64,000 nucleotides of DNA, taken from contig DAIMZF010000002.1 of NCBI GenBank assembly GCA_036734085.1, positions 38,510 to 102,509 on the forward strand, written 5' to 3'. How positions within the stretch are numbered: position 1 is the stretch's first letter; every line of letters starts with the position of its first letter. This document shows, in pieces, positions 49,527 to 57,039 of this stretch. The position numbers and the translations under genes are program-made. Under the pieces are notes generated by a model that searched no databases, was not told the DNA's origin, and saw nothing but the letters and a program-made list of their open reading frames with translations. This DNA comes from J038 sp036734085. Its GTDB lineage: Bacteria; Chloroflexota; Anaerolineae; Aggregatilineales; Phototrophicaceae.

Positions 49527-50783
49527 ATGAAAAAAATATTCGATGTTGCCATGAATGACCTCAGCATTAGCTTCCGTGAGCGCGGAATCTGGCTTAATCT
49601 TGTTGTCCTGCCCATCGTATTTATCCTGATTATCGGCGTTGTGAATGGCGCAACGAGCGACGACAGTAACAACAACAGTCGCATCCTGCTGGATGTGCTG
49701 GATGCTGATTCCACACTACTTTCTGCCCAATTCTTAGAGTCTCTGCGTCAGGCTAACCCGCGTCTGGTGCTATGCCCGATGGACAATAACCTGAGCGGCG
49801 ATATGAATGACATCTGCGGTTTAACAGATGGCACGCTCTCGGCAGAATCCGCACTGGAACGCCTGACAAACGGCACCGTCCGCGCTACGCTGGAAATCCC
49901 CGCCGGGTTTGAGTCTTCCGTGCTGGAGGGCACGCCCATTAACATCGTCTATCGGTCGGATATTGACCCGCTTCAACCCGACTTTCTTGTTCAATCTGTG
50001 CAGGTTGCTGTTCAACGTGTGAGTGGTGCTTCGGTGGCGGCACAGGTGGGCGGCTTGGCTGTGACGACGCTAGGCGGCGAGGATGAATCCGCGTTCCGTG
50101 AGCGCGTTTATGCACAGGCGGCACAAATCTGGGCGGCACAATCTGAACTCGTGGTGTATCGCTCCAGTGGCGCTACATCAGACGGGAATGATAATCTCGG
50201 CTTTCGTCAATCTGTGCCGGGTATGGGCAGTATGTACGTGATGTTTACCGTGCTGGTAGGCGCGGTGCTTCTGTTACAAGAGCGCAAACAGTGGACGCTC
50301 CAACGCCTTGTCATGATGCCAGTATCCCGCACACAGGTTATAGGTGGCAAGATAGCCGCCCGCTTTGTGATGGGCATGATACAGTACGCGGTGGCCTTTG
50401 GCTTTGGTATGATTCTTGGCGTGAGCTTTGGCAATCAGTGGGCGGCGTTGTTGCTGATGATGATTGCGTTTGTGGCCTGCATCTCCGCAATCACGTTTTT
50501 ACTGGCTACGCTCATCCAGACCGAGATGCAGGCCAATGGCATTATCACGTTTTTTGTGCTGACGACTGCGCCGCTTGGCGGGGCATGGTGGCCGTTGGAG
50601 ATTGTGCCGCCCTTTATGCAGAACCTTGCGATGCTCACGCCGATGGGTTGGGCGATGCGCGGGTTTGGTGAATTGTTATTCTACGGCGGCGGCCTGGCAG
50701 ATGTATTACTGCCCGTGAGTGTATTGTTAGGTGTGGCGGTGGTTTGTTTTGGCGTGGCGGTTGCACGCTTCCGCTATGAGTAG
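49527..50783 (+). CDS. ABC-2 type permease, second
   Basis: 418 residues from ATG 49527, where TGGGGAA precedes and MKKIFDVAMNDLSISFRERG aligns with the N-terminus of the first permease; an upstream in-frame ATG at 49479 lies inside that gene. One N-terminal helix (25-45) is followed by an external domain (50-210) and six C-terminal helices, with LQERKQWTLQRLVMMPVSR as the ABC-2 coupling loop. WPLEIVPPFMQNLAMLTPMGW is typical of the last loop. It forms the second half of a heterodimeric exporter. Confidence 0.9.
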   Translation: MKKIFDVAMNDLSISFRERGIWLNLVVLPIVFILIIGVVNGATSDDSNNNSRILLDVLDADSTLLSAQFLESLRQANPRLVLCPMDNNLSGDMNDICGLTDGTLSAESALERLTNGTVRATLEIPAGFESSVLEGTPINIVYRSDIDPLQPDFLVQSVQVAVQRVSGASVAAQVGGLAVTTLGGEDESAFRERVYAQAAQIWAAQSELVVYRSSGATSDGNDNLGFRQSVPGMGSMYVMFTVLVGAVLLLQERKQWTLQRLVMMPVSRTQVIGGKIAARFVMGMIQYAVAFGFGMILGVSFGNQWAALLLMMIAFVACISAITFLLATLIQTEMQANGIITFFVLTTAPLGGAWWPLEIVPPFMQNLAMLTPMGWAMRGFGELLFYGGGLADVLLPVSVLLGVAVVCFGVAVARFRYE

Positions 50784-50834
50784 CAGGTATAATAACGCTA
50801 AAAAGACGGCAACGCTTACGCAAAGGCACGGCTT

Positions 50835-51455
50835 ATGTACTTTGTGAAACGGATTATCCGCTTAAAAATAACGATGACTCTGGCGGTGTGGCGCGGGTTG
50901 CTGTCAATCATTGCTAGTCCGCGCTACCACGACCGCGTGATTTACTTGAGCCTGTCGCCACGCCGCTACACCGTGCCCGCACAATCCGGTGATAATGCCC
51001 GTGCGGAGATGCAGGCAACTGCACCGGAGTTCGGCGGTGGGATGTACGCCGCCAGCGATCAAAAACTTTATGATATGGATGGCGGCGGCGGTGGCATTAC
51101 GCAACGCACAGGCCACTACACACTCAGCGCAGGCGGGGGTGGTGGGATGTTCAATGCAGGCCGGATGTTTCATATCGGGCGGCGGAGACTGTATATTTAT
51201 CCGCTTGTAGGGGTGGGTGGCGGCGGCGATGGCGTGGTTTTATATCAGCAGACTGCCCTGCAATATGTTGCCGGCGGCGGCGGGCTTTATGGGCGTCTAG
51301 GCTTCGGCGTGGAATACCGACTGGGTAGGCGGTTGGGTAGTCGCTACGGCTTAATTCTCGGATTGCGCGTTACCTATGAACGAAATATCATCGGCACAGG
51401 CCGCCGCGCACCACGCATCCGGTTTATCATCGGTCTGGGGCGTTTTACTGACTAA
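50835..51455 (+). CDS. Glycine-rich hypothetical protein, 206 residues
   Basis: Not recognised. AAAGG is 8 bases upstream of the ATG. Residues 1-45 are basic and mildly hydrophobic. The middle has repeated short Gly runs (GGG, GGGGG at about 67-69, 83-87, 100-104, 127-130 and 147-150) separated by Tyr-rich segments. The C-terminus alternates hydrophobic and Arg/Gly residues (YGRLGFGVEYRLGRRLGSRYG), like beta-barrel or beta-rich repeats. No signal peptide is clear and only one Cys at most is expected. It follows the exporter by 51 bases and could be its partner or cargo, which is only inference. Confidence 0.6.
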   Translation: MYFVKRIIRLKITMTLAVWRGLLSIIASPRYHDRVIYLSLSPRRYTVPAQSGDNARAEMQATAPEFGGGMYAASDQKLYDMDGGGGGITQRTGHYTLSAGGGGGMFNAGRMFHIGRRRLYIYPLVGVGGGGDGVVLYQQTALQYVAGGGGLYGRLGFGVEYRLGRRLGSRYGLILGLRVTYERNIIGTGRRAPRIRFIIGLGRFTD

Positions 51456-51482
51456 TGTTCAGGTCAAAACCGGGCGATTTTG

Positions 51483-51510
51483 CAGGGACACAAAGCAGGC
51501 TGTGCCCCTG
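51483..51510. terminator. Weak hairpin between the Gly-rich gene and rimO
   Basis: Arms 51483-51492 and 51501-51510 pair over 10 positions with one mismatch and an 8-base loop. No T-run is present. It is located between convergent genes. Confidence 0.4.
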
Positions 51511-51537
51511 TATAGGTGAAATAGGTGTAACAAAGGC

Positions 51538-52983
51538 TTACTGGATGGAGTCCAGGTCAATCATGCCTTCGCTGATGACCTGGCCGGGCTGGATGACCTG
51601 CGGCCCGGCTAACTCCATTGTGCCGATGAGGTCGTAAGTGGTCGCCCCTGTGATGCGTACAGGCACAATTTCCCCGATGGGCAGTTCACCCTCTACAATT
51701 ACATAGCCGTCAATCTCTGGCGCATCGCGGTAACTGCGCCCTAAACTGAGCGTGTCACCTGTCTCAAGGCCGTCTTCGTCTTCGCCAACTCCGTGCCCCT
51801 CAACCAGAATATCCACTGTTTTACCCACCATCGCCTGATTTTTAGCCAGGCTGATGTTCTGTTGCAGTTCCATCAGCGTTTCCCACCGGGCTTGCTTCAC
51901 ATCATCCGGCACATGGTCGGACAGGGTAGCACTTGGTGTGCCGATTTCGTAGGAATATTTAAAGGCTCCTACGCGGTCGAATTGCAGGTCGCGTACCATC
52001 TTCAGCAACCCGTCGAATTCTTCATCTGTCTCACCGGGATAGCCGACAATAAACGTCGTGCGGACGGCAAGCTCTGGGATGGTGGCGCGTAACTTGCCGA
52101 TTGTATCGTACACCCACTCCACATTTGCCGGGCGCTTCATACGCTTCAGCGTTTCCCGGTGGCCGTGTTGTAGCGGAATATCCAGGTAGGGCAATACTTG
52201 GGGGTGCTTCGCCATGGTTTCCATCAGGCCGGGCGTCACATAGCCCGGATAAGCGTACATGATGCGGAGCCATGGGATACCCGGCGCGGCCTGCACAATT
52301 TCATCTAACAGATGCGCCAGACCATCTTTTAAGCCTAAGTCGTAGCCGTAATCGGTGCTGTCCTGTGCGATAAGCATTACTTCCTTGACGCCTAGTTCCT
52401 GCAAGCGCACGGCTTCCGCTACGATGTTTGCCACCGGACGACTGACTGCCGTCCCCTTGATTTTAGGAATCGCGCAGAATGCACACGGTCTGCGGCAACC
52501 ATCCGCAATTTTGAGATAAGCACTTGCACCCTGCACGCTGGCACGCAGAACCCCGCGTTCGTCAAGGCCGACGGTTGCCGCGTCTGTCGGCAGATGATAC
52601 ATCGGCTCCGGGTGTTTGCGTGTGCGGAGGCGTGTCACAAGGTCGAAAATATCCATCCAGCGCCGCGTGCCGATGACGCCATCCAAGCCCGGCACATGCT
52701 GGATTAAATCCGCCCCGTAGCGTTGGCTCAGGCATCCGGCGGCGATGACCAGTTGCCCATCTCGCCGCAGATTAACCAATTCCTTTAGCGTATCAATGGA
52801 TTCTTCTTTGGCGGCGTCGATGAAGCCGCAGGTGTTCACAATCATTACTTCTGCTTTGGCCGGGTCGCCCACGCCGCGCATCCCGTTTTTGCTTAAAATC
52901 TGCGCGATGCTCTCCGAATCAACGGTGTTTTTACTGCACCCCAAACTGACGAGATAGTAATTATCCTGGTTGCGTTTGCTCAT
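51538..52983 (-). CDS. rimO: Ribosomal protein S12 methylthiotransferase RimO
   Basis: Radical SAM enzyme that adds a methylthio group to an Asp of ribosomal protein S12. 481 residues. The N-terminal UPF0004 domain has VSLGCSKNTVDSE and NTCGFIDAAKEESID, supplying cysteines for the second cluster, plus a third Cys in AAGCLSQRY. The radical SAM CxxxCxxC is in GCRRPCAFCAIPKI. A C-terminal TRAM domain is present (about 395-460). CSKN and GFIDAAKEE favour RimO over MiaB. It follows the RodZ-like gene by 22 bases. Confidence 0.93.
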   Translation of the reverse strand: MSKRNQDNYYLVSLGCSKNTVDSESIAQILSKNGMRGVGDPAKAEVMIVNTCGFIDAAKEESIDTLKELVNLRRDGQLVIAAGCLSQRYGADLIQHVPGLDGVIGTRRWMDIFDLVTRLRTRKHPEPMYHLPTDAATVGLDERGVLRASVQGASAYLKIADGCRRPCAFCAIPKIKGTAVSRPVANIVAEAVRLQELGVKEVMLIAQDSTDYGYDLGLKDGLAHLLDEIVQAAPGIPWLRIMYAYPGYVTPGLMETMAKHPQVLPYLDIPLQHGHRETLKRMKRPANVEWVYDTIGKLRATIPELAVRTTFIVGYPGETDEEFDGLLKMVRDLQFDRVGAFKYSYEIGTPSATLSDHVPDDVKQARWETLMELQQNISLAKNQAMVGKTVDILVEGHGVGEDEDGLETGDTLSLGRSYRDAPEIDGYVIVEGELPIGEIVPVRITGATTYDLIGTMELAGPQVIQPGQVISEGMIDLDSIQ

Positions 52984-53005
52984 GATTTGATGACCTCTAA
53001 TAACT

Positions 53006-54376
53006 TTACGATGAACCTGATTTTGTGGGCGTCGGTGTGTTGCCCTCCGGCGTGTTGCGGGGTGGCAAGACCGCCGTCGGTGAGGGCGTGAATGTAATCG
53101 TCGGCGTGAGTGTTTCCGTCGGCGTCGGCGTGATGGTGGGCGTGTTACTTGGCGTCGGTGTGATGCTCGGCGTCAGCGTTACAGTCGGCGTCGGTGTGAT
53201 GGTGGGCGTATTGCTGGGTATGGGCGTATCGCTCGGTGTCGGCGTGATGGTGGGTGTATCGCTGGGTAACGGCGTTATCGTTGGCGTCGGGCTGGGGCCG
53301 GGTGTAGAGGTCGGTGTGCGTGCGGACATCAACGTGGCGGCCAGATTATCCGGCGTGGGCGATTCGGTGGCAGTAGGCGGAATCAATGGTTGCGGGCCTG
53401 GCCCGGTGTTTATGGCGTAACGTTCCGGCGTAAAGGTGATGGTTGCCGCTTGTCCGCGTGCGCCAAATGACCCTTGTTGTTGCCCATTGTAGATGACGTT
53501 CAGCGCCGCCGCGTTGGAGGTCTGCACGACGATTTCTTCCAGGGCATTAAACTCAATCAATTCACCCGGTACAAATACCCGTGCGAATTGATCCCGTCCG
53601 TCTGTTTGGATGCTCAACCAACCGCGTTGTTGCATTTCAATCGTCACTGCGACACCAACGCCGGTATAAATCTGTTGCAGGGGTGGCTGGTCGGTGGCGA
53701 CTGGGCGCGGCGTGAAGGTCGGCGCGGGTGTGCGCGAAGGCTGTTGTGGCAGTTGCCGCAGAATATCCGGAGATTCACCATCTGCCGCAGAGTCGGATTG
53801 GCTGAGTAGCTCCACCATCACAAAGAAGATAATCGCCAGCGCCATGCCACCAACGAGCAAAATAATAATCACATTGACGATGCTGTTCACACGGTCGCGC
53901 TCAGCTTCGCGTTGTTCACCCATCATCGCCCCCGCGATAACTGGGCGCGGCATGGTGGGGTTGGTGTCGGTTAATTTGCGTGGGACAGTGGGCAGGACGG
54001 CGACTTCATCCGGTGGACGGCGGTTACGCCTGCTCTGCTTTATCGCTTTTTTGCCGGGCTTATCGCTTGCTGTGCGCTCCCGCCTGCGGGTTGGTTTTTC
54101 CGCACGTTTGCCACCCCGTCGCCCGGTGCGCTGATTTAATAATGCGGATTGATAGTATTGCAAGATGACGGTTTCATCCAACCGCAAAAAACGCGCATAA
54201 TTGCGGATAAACCCGCGAATCTGCACGTCGGAGGCGTCGCCTATGGAAAAATTGCCTTGCTCGAAGGACTCCAAAATCCGCCGCCGAATTTTGAGCGTAT
54301 TGACCGCGTCATCCAGCGTCAGTTCCAGTGTTTCGCGTGTTTCGCGTAGGTAGCGTCCTAGTGAGTAAGCATCCAT
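53006..54376 (-). CDS. RodZ-like membrane protein with Thr/Pro repeat tail
   Basis: 456 residues. A cytoplasmic HTH_25 domain (1-75: LGRYLRETRETLELTLDDAV and IRGFIRNYARFL), a basic linker (83-120), one membrane helix (166-191) and an extracytoplasmic beta domain (about 235-330) of DUF4115 type follow the RodZ plan. RodZ links MreB to cell-wall synthesis. The tail (335-456) is a low-complexity Thr/Pro/Ser repeat (TPTPSDTPIPSNTPTITPTP-like), probably a wall-spanning or glycosylated stalk, coded by imperfect DNA repeats. The start codon lies 5 bases after the rplI terminator with no Shine-Dalgarno, so the exact start is uncertain. Confidence 0.85.
   Translation of the reverse strand: MDAYSLGRYLRETRETLELTLDDAVNTLKIRRRILESFEQGNFSIGDASDVQIRGFIRNYARFLRLDETVILQYYQSALLNQRTGRRGGKRAEKPTRRRERTASDKPGKKAIKQSRRNRRPPDEVAVLPTVPRKLTDTNPTMPRPVIAGAMMGEQREAERDRVNSIVNVIIILLVGGMALAIIFFVMVELLSQSDSAADGESPDILRQLPQQPSRTPAPTFTPRPVATDQPPLQQIYTGVGVAVTIEMQQRGWLSIQTDGRDQFARVFVPGELIEFNALEEIVVQTSNAAALNVIYNGQQQGSFGARGQAATITFTPERYAINTGPGPQPLIPPTATESPTPDNLAATLMSARTPTSTPGPSPTPTITPLPSDTPTITPTPSDTPIPSNTPTITPTPTVTLTPSITPTPSNTPTITPTPTETLTPTITFTPSPTAVLPPRNTPEGNTPTPTKSGSS
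53090..53330. repeat. Imperfect tandem repeats coding the Thr/Pro tail
   Basis: A short unit (GGCGTGATGGTGGGCGT and variants on the plus strand) recurs at least three times between about 53125 and 53260, within generally repetitive sequence. It encodes Thr-Pro-x repeats on the minus strand and is prone to slippage and length variation. Confidence 0.65.
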
Positions 54377-54381
54377 AATTT

Positions 54382-54422
54382 AAAAAAAGTGACCCCAGGC
54401 GGCCTGTGCCGTAGGGGTCACT
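54382..54422 (-). terminator. Rho-independent terminator of rplI
   Basis: AGTGACCCC (54388-54396) pairs with GGGGTCACT (54414-54422), followed on the minus strand by seven T (54382-54388). It ends the rplI message immediately before the RodZ-like start codon. Confidence 0.88.
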
Positions 54423-54447
54423 CTCCATTTGTTCGTTGCAATTTGTG

Positions 54448-55068
54448 TTAGGATTCGTTCTCGGTTGTGGTGTCGGCCTCGTCAACATCGGCAACTTCTT
54501 CTACCGGTGCTTGGGCTTCTTCAACTTCAAAAACGAATGGGGCGGGTTCTTCTGCTTCGGGCTGTGCTTGTGGCACTTCCACATTTTCGCCAGCTTCGCG
54601 GGCGGCCAGGAAGTCCGCGAGTTCGTCGTCGCGCACCACAATCACCTTTAGCACGGGGGCGATTTCGTTGCCCAACCGCACGACAACATCGTGTGTGCCG
54701 ATTTCGCGCACACCCTGTTGACCAATACGGCGGCGGTTGATGTCTACGCTGGTGGCTTCCATCAATGCATCAGCAATATCCTGCGCGGTAACGGAGCCGA
54801 ACAGCTTGCCCGTAGAAGCGGCACGCCGACCGAAGATGAGTTCTACACCGTCAATGATACGTGCCAGTTCATTCATGTGCTGGTCTAGGGCGGCACGTTT
54901 TGCGGCGGCCTGCTCGCGCAGTTTAGACGCACGCTTTAATTCAGATTCAGTTGCTTTTACAGCCAAACGTTTAGGGATTAAGAAATTCCGTGCGAAACCG
55001 TCCGCAACGTCGATGACTTCACCCGCGACACCGTGTTTATACACGTAATCTAGCAGGATAACTCTCAT
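54448..55068 (-). CDS. rplI: Ribosomal protein L9 with acidic C-terminal extension
   Basis: Large-subunit protein that binds 23S rRNA. ATG 55068 was chosen because MRVILLDYV is the canonical L9 start and AAGGA lies 7 bases upstream; 23 upstream residues in frame are not L9. The N-domain (GVAGEVIDVADGFARNFLIPKRLA), central helix and C-domain (GKLFGSVTAQDIADAL) are complete by about residue 150. The remaining 55 residues are an acidic Glu/Ala/Pro/Val tail absent from standard L9 of about 150 residues. It is monocistronic, with its own promoter and terminator and no rpsF or rpsR adjacent. Confidence 0.95.
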   Translation of the reverse strand: MRVILLDYVYKHGVAGEVIDVADGFARNFLIPKRLAVKATESELKRASKLREQAAAKRAALDQHMNELARIIDGVELIFGRRAASTGKLFGSVTAQDIADALMEATSVDINRRRIGQQGVREIGTHDVVVRLGNEIAPVLKVIVVRDDELADFLAAREAGENVEVPQAQPEAEEPAPFVFEVEEAQAPVEEVADVDEADTTTENES

Positions 55069-55101
55069 GATAAAATCCTTGTTCTGATACGAAACTACGG
55101 T

Positions 55102-55130
55102 ATTATATCGAAGGGCTAACAGAGTGCCAA
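55102..55130 (-). promoter_or_regulatory. Sigma-70-type promoter of rplI
   Basis: Minus-strand TTGGCA (55125-55130) and TATAAT (55102-55107) with exactly 17 bases between, giving a leader of about 27 bases. Confidence 0.75.
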
Positions 55131-55336
55131 GTGCCAAACTTTTTAGCGGCGCGTGTTGGCGAAGAACTTAAGCATCATGTGTTTATTCTAACACACGATT
55201 ATTGCATAGGGAATGTAAGCTATGCCAGCTAAACCGCGATAGTTAAACCCACCCAAAGTGTGCAAATCTCTCACATTAACTAAGAGGGAAAAAATTATTG
55301 CGCGTTTTAGGAGACTAAACCAAAGGTTACGCTTAC

Positions 55337-56995
55337 ATGAGTCTACCAGTTAATTGGCAAAATGCCGCCGCCTTAACATTGGCCTTCTTCGCATTTGGCA
55401 TGGCCGCGCTGGTGAGTGGCCGCGTTTTTGACCGTTTGCCCCACCTTGAGGACGAACTCGCTTACAACTTTCAGGCACGTATCTTCGCACGTGGGGAAGT
55501 CACCGCGCCTATTCCCCAATACGCCCGTGCCTATTGGCAACCCTTCATCATTACATCGCGCGAGACTGAAAGCCGCTTCGGGAAATACCATCCCGGCTGG
55601 CCGGCCTTGTTAGCTGTCGGGATGCGATTAGGGCAGGCATGGGTGATTAACGCCTTTTGCGCCATGCTCACTGTCAGCTTAGTCTATCGGCTTGGCCGCG
55701 AGATATTCAGCCCACATGCCGGGCTGGTTGCCGCCGCGCTGACTGCGTTCTCTCCGATGGCGTTACTGCTCAATGGAACGCTCATGCCGCACACCGCCGC
55801 GCTGACGATTACAACCGCGTTTATGTGGTTTTACTGGCGCACGACGGTAGGCAGGCATCCGTTACGCTGGGCGGTCGCGGCTGGCGTTGCGCTCGGCCTT
55901 TTGCTGATTATACGCCCGTCTACGGCGGCGGCGGTGGCATTCCCCTTCGCGCTTTGGACTGCGCTTCGACTAGCGCCCAAAATCCGCCAGCCACATACAT
56001 TGATTTCAGCCGCCCGCCCATATGTTGCATTGGCGTTGTGTGCGCTGGCCTTCGCGCCTGTTTTGCCCGCTTTTAATCACGCGACGACCGGCGATGCTTC
56101 ACAAAATCTGTATCGGCTGGTGTGGGATTATGACCGCTTGGGCTTTGGGGAAGGCTACGGGCTTAACGGCCATACCATCAGCAAAGGGGTGCGCCAGGCC
56201 CGCTATGACCTATCCATGATGGCGGCGGATTTATTCGGTTTNNNNNNNNNNNNNNNNNNNNNNNNNNNNNNNNNNNNNNNNNNNNNNNNNNNNNNNNNNN
56301 NNNNNNNNNNNNNNNNNNNNNNNNNNNNNNNNNNNNNNNNNGGCGGCCTTGTGTTGATGTTACTTCCGGCGCTATGGCTGGCATTTCGTCAGCAGACGAG
56401 CAATCAACAGGCTGTGTGGACGTGGCTATTGGGCATGGTTAGCGTGGCGCTGATTTACATTCACATGGCGTATTGGGTGGGGGCGCAACGCTATAGCACA
56501 CGCTACTACTTTGAGGCGCTCACCGCATTGGCTTTAATGGGTGCGTTGCCGCTTGCATGGCTCATCCAACGGCTGAACCGCGCCGCCCTGACTGCCAGCC
56601 TATATATTGCTTTCTTAGCCTTGTTAGTATGGGGTTTATACAGCTACAGCACACCACGCATCAGCATTTTGCACCAGTTTAACCGTGTCTCTGCGGAGGC
56701 TATAGACAGTGTGTTAGCGCGTCGCGTAGATGACCGCCCCATTCTTGTGATTGCTAAAGGGGATAACATCGTGTGGCGCTCGTATGGCTCATTGATGGCG
56801 CTCACCGATCCTTATTTAGAGGCAGAGATTATCGTCGCGTGGGATTATGCGAACTTGCGCGATAGGTTCATCGAGCAACACCCCGACCGCCAGATTATAG
56901 ACATCCGCTTTGATCGTGAAGACGCTTGGTTCGCGGATTGTGATAGCCCGCATCCGCCCGGTTGTCGTATCAATCCGCCCAGCCGCTTGGATTAA
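55337..56995 (+). CDS. PMT/ArnT-like membrane protein interrupted by an assembly gap
   Basis: N-terminal part: one helix (10-28), then HLEDELAYNFQARIFARGE, the acidic DE loop motif of GT39/GT83-type lipid-linked glycosyltransferases, and several further helices with FGKYHPGWPALLAVG (a typical second loop). The sequence breaks at 100 N (56242-56341). The part after the gap has more helices, QRYSTRYYFEALTALALMGALP and a soluble C-terminal domain ending near FADCDSPHPPGCRINPPSRLD. The frames agree across the 100 N as written, but 100 is a placeholder length, so joining the halves into one protein is an assumption. AAAGG precedes the start. Confidence 0.7.
   Translation: MSLPVNWQNAAALTLAFFAFGMAALVSGRVFDRLPHLEDELAYNFQARIFARGEVTAPIPQYARAYWQPFIITSRETESRFGKYHPGWPALLAVGMRLGQAWVINAFCAMLTVSLVYRLGREIFSPHAGLVAAALTAFSPMALLLNGTLMPHTAALTITTAFMWFYWRTTVGRHPLRWAVAAGVALGLLLIIRPSTAAAVAFPFALWTALRLAPKIRQPHTLISAARPYVALALCALAFAPVLPAFNHATTGDASQNLYRLVWDYDRLGFGEGYGLNGHTISKGVRQARYDLSMMAADLFGXXXXXXXXXXXXXXXXXXXXXXXXXXXXXXXXXXGGLVLMLLPALWLAFRQQTSNQQAVWTWLLGMVSVALIYIHMAYWVGAQRYSTRYYFEALTALALMGALPLAWLIQRLNRAALTASLYIAFLALLVWGLYSYSTPRISILHQFNRVSAEAIDSVLARRVDDRPILVIAKGDNIVWRSYGSLMALTDPYLEAEIIVAWDYANLRDRFIEQHPDRQIIDIRFDREDAWFADCDSPHPPGCRINPPSRLD
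56242..56341. other. Assembly gap (100 N)
   Basis: Exactly 100 ambiguous bases, the conventional filler for a scaffold gap of unknown size. Sequence, and possibly whole genes, may be missing here. Confidence 0.99.
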
Positions 56996-57039
56996 GCCTC
57001 TGCTGAGGGTTACAATGGGGGCAAGGGAATTAAGGGGGC

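Noticed and set aside
53025..53420. Plus-strand open frame rich in Val/Gly repeats
   Set aside because: It is the antisense of the Thr/Pro repeat tail of the RodZ-like gene; repetitive GC-rich DNA keeps both strands open.
55069..55137. N-terminal extension of ribosomal protein L9
   Set aside because: The canonical L9 start and AAGGA are at 55068, and the extension overlaps the promoter.
56178..56384. Minus-strand ORF running through the N block
   Set aside because: It depends on translating unknown bases and is opposite the membrane protein gene.
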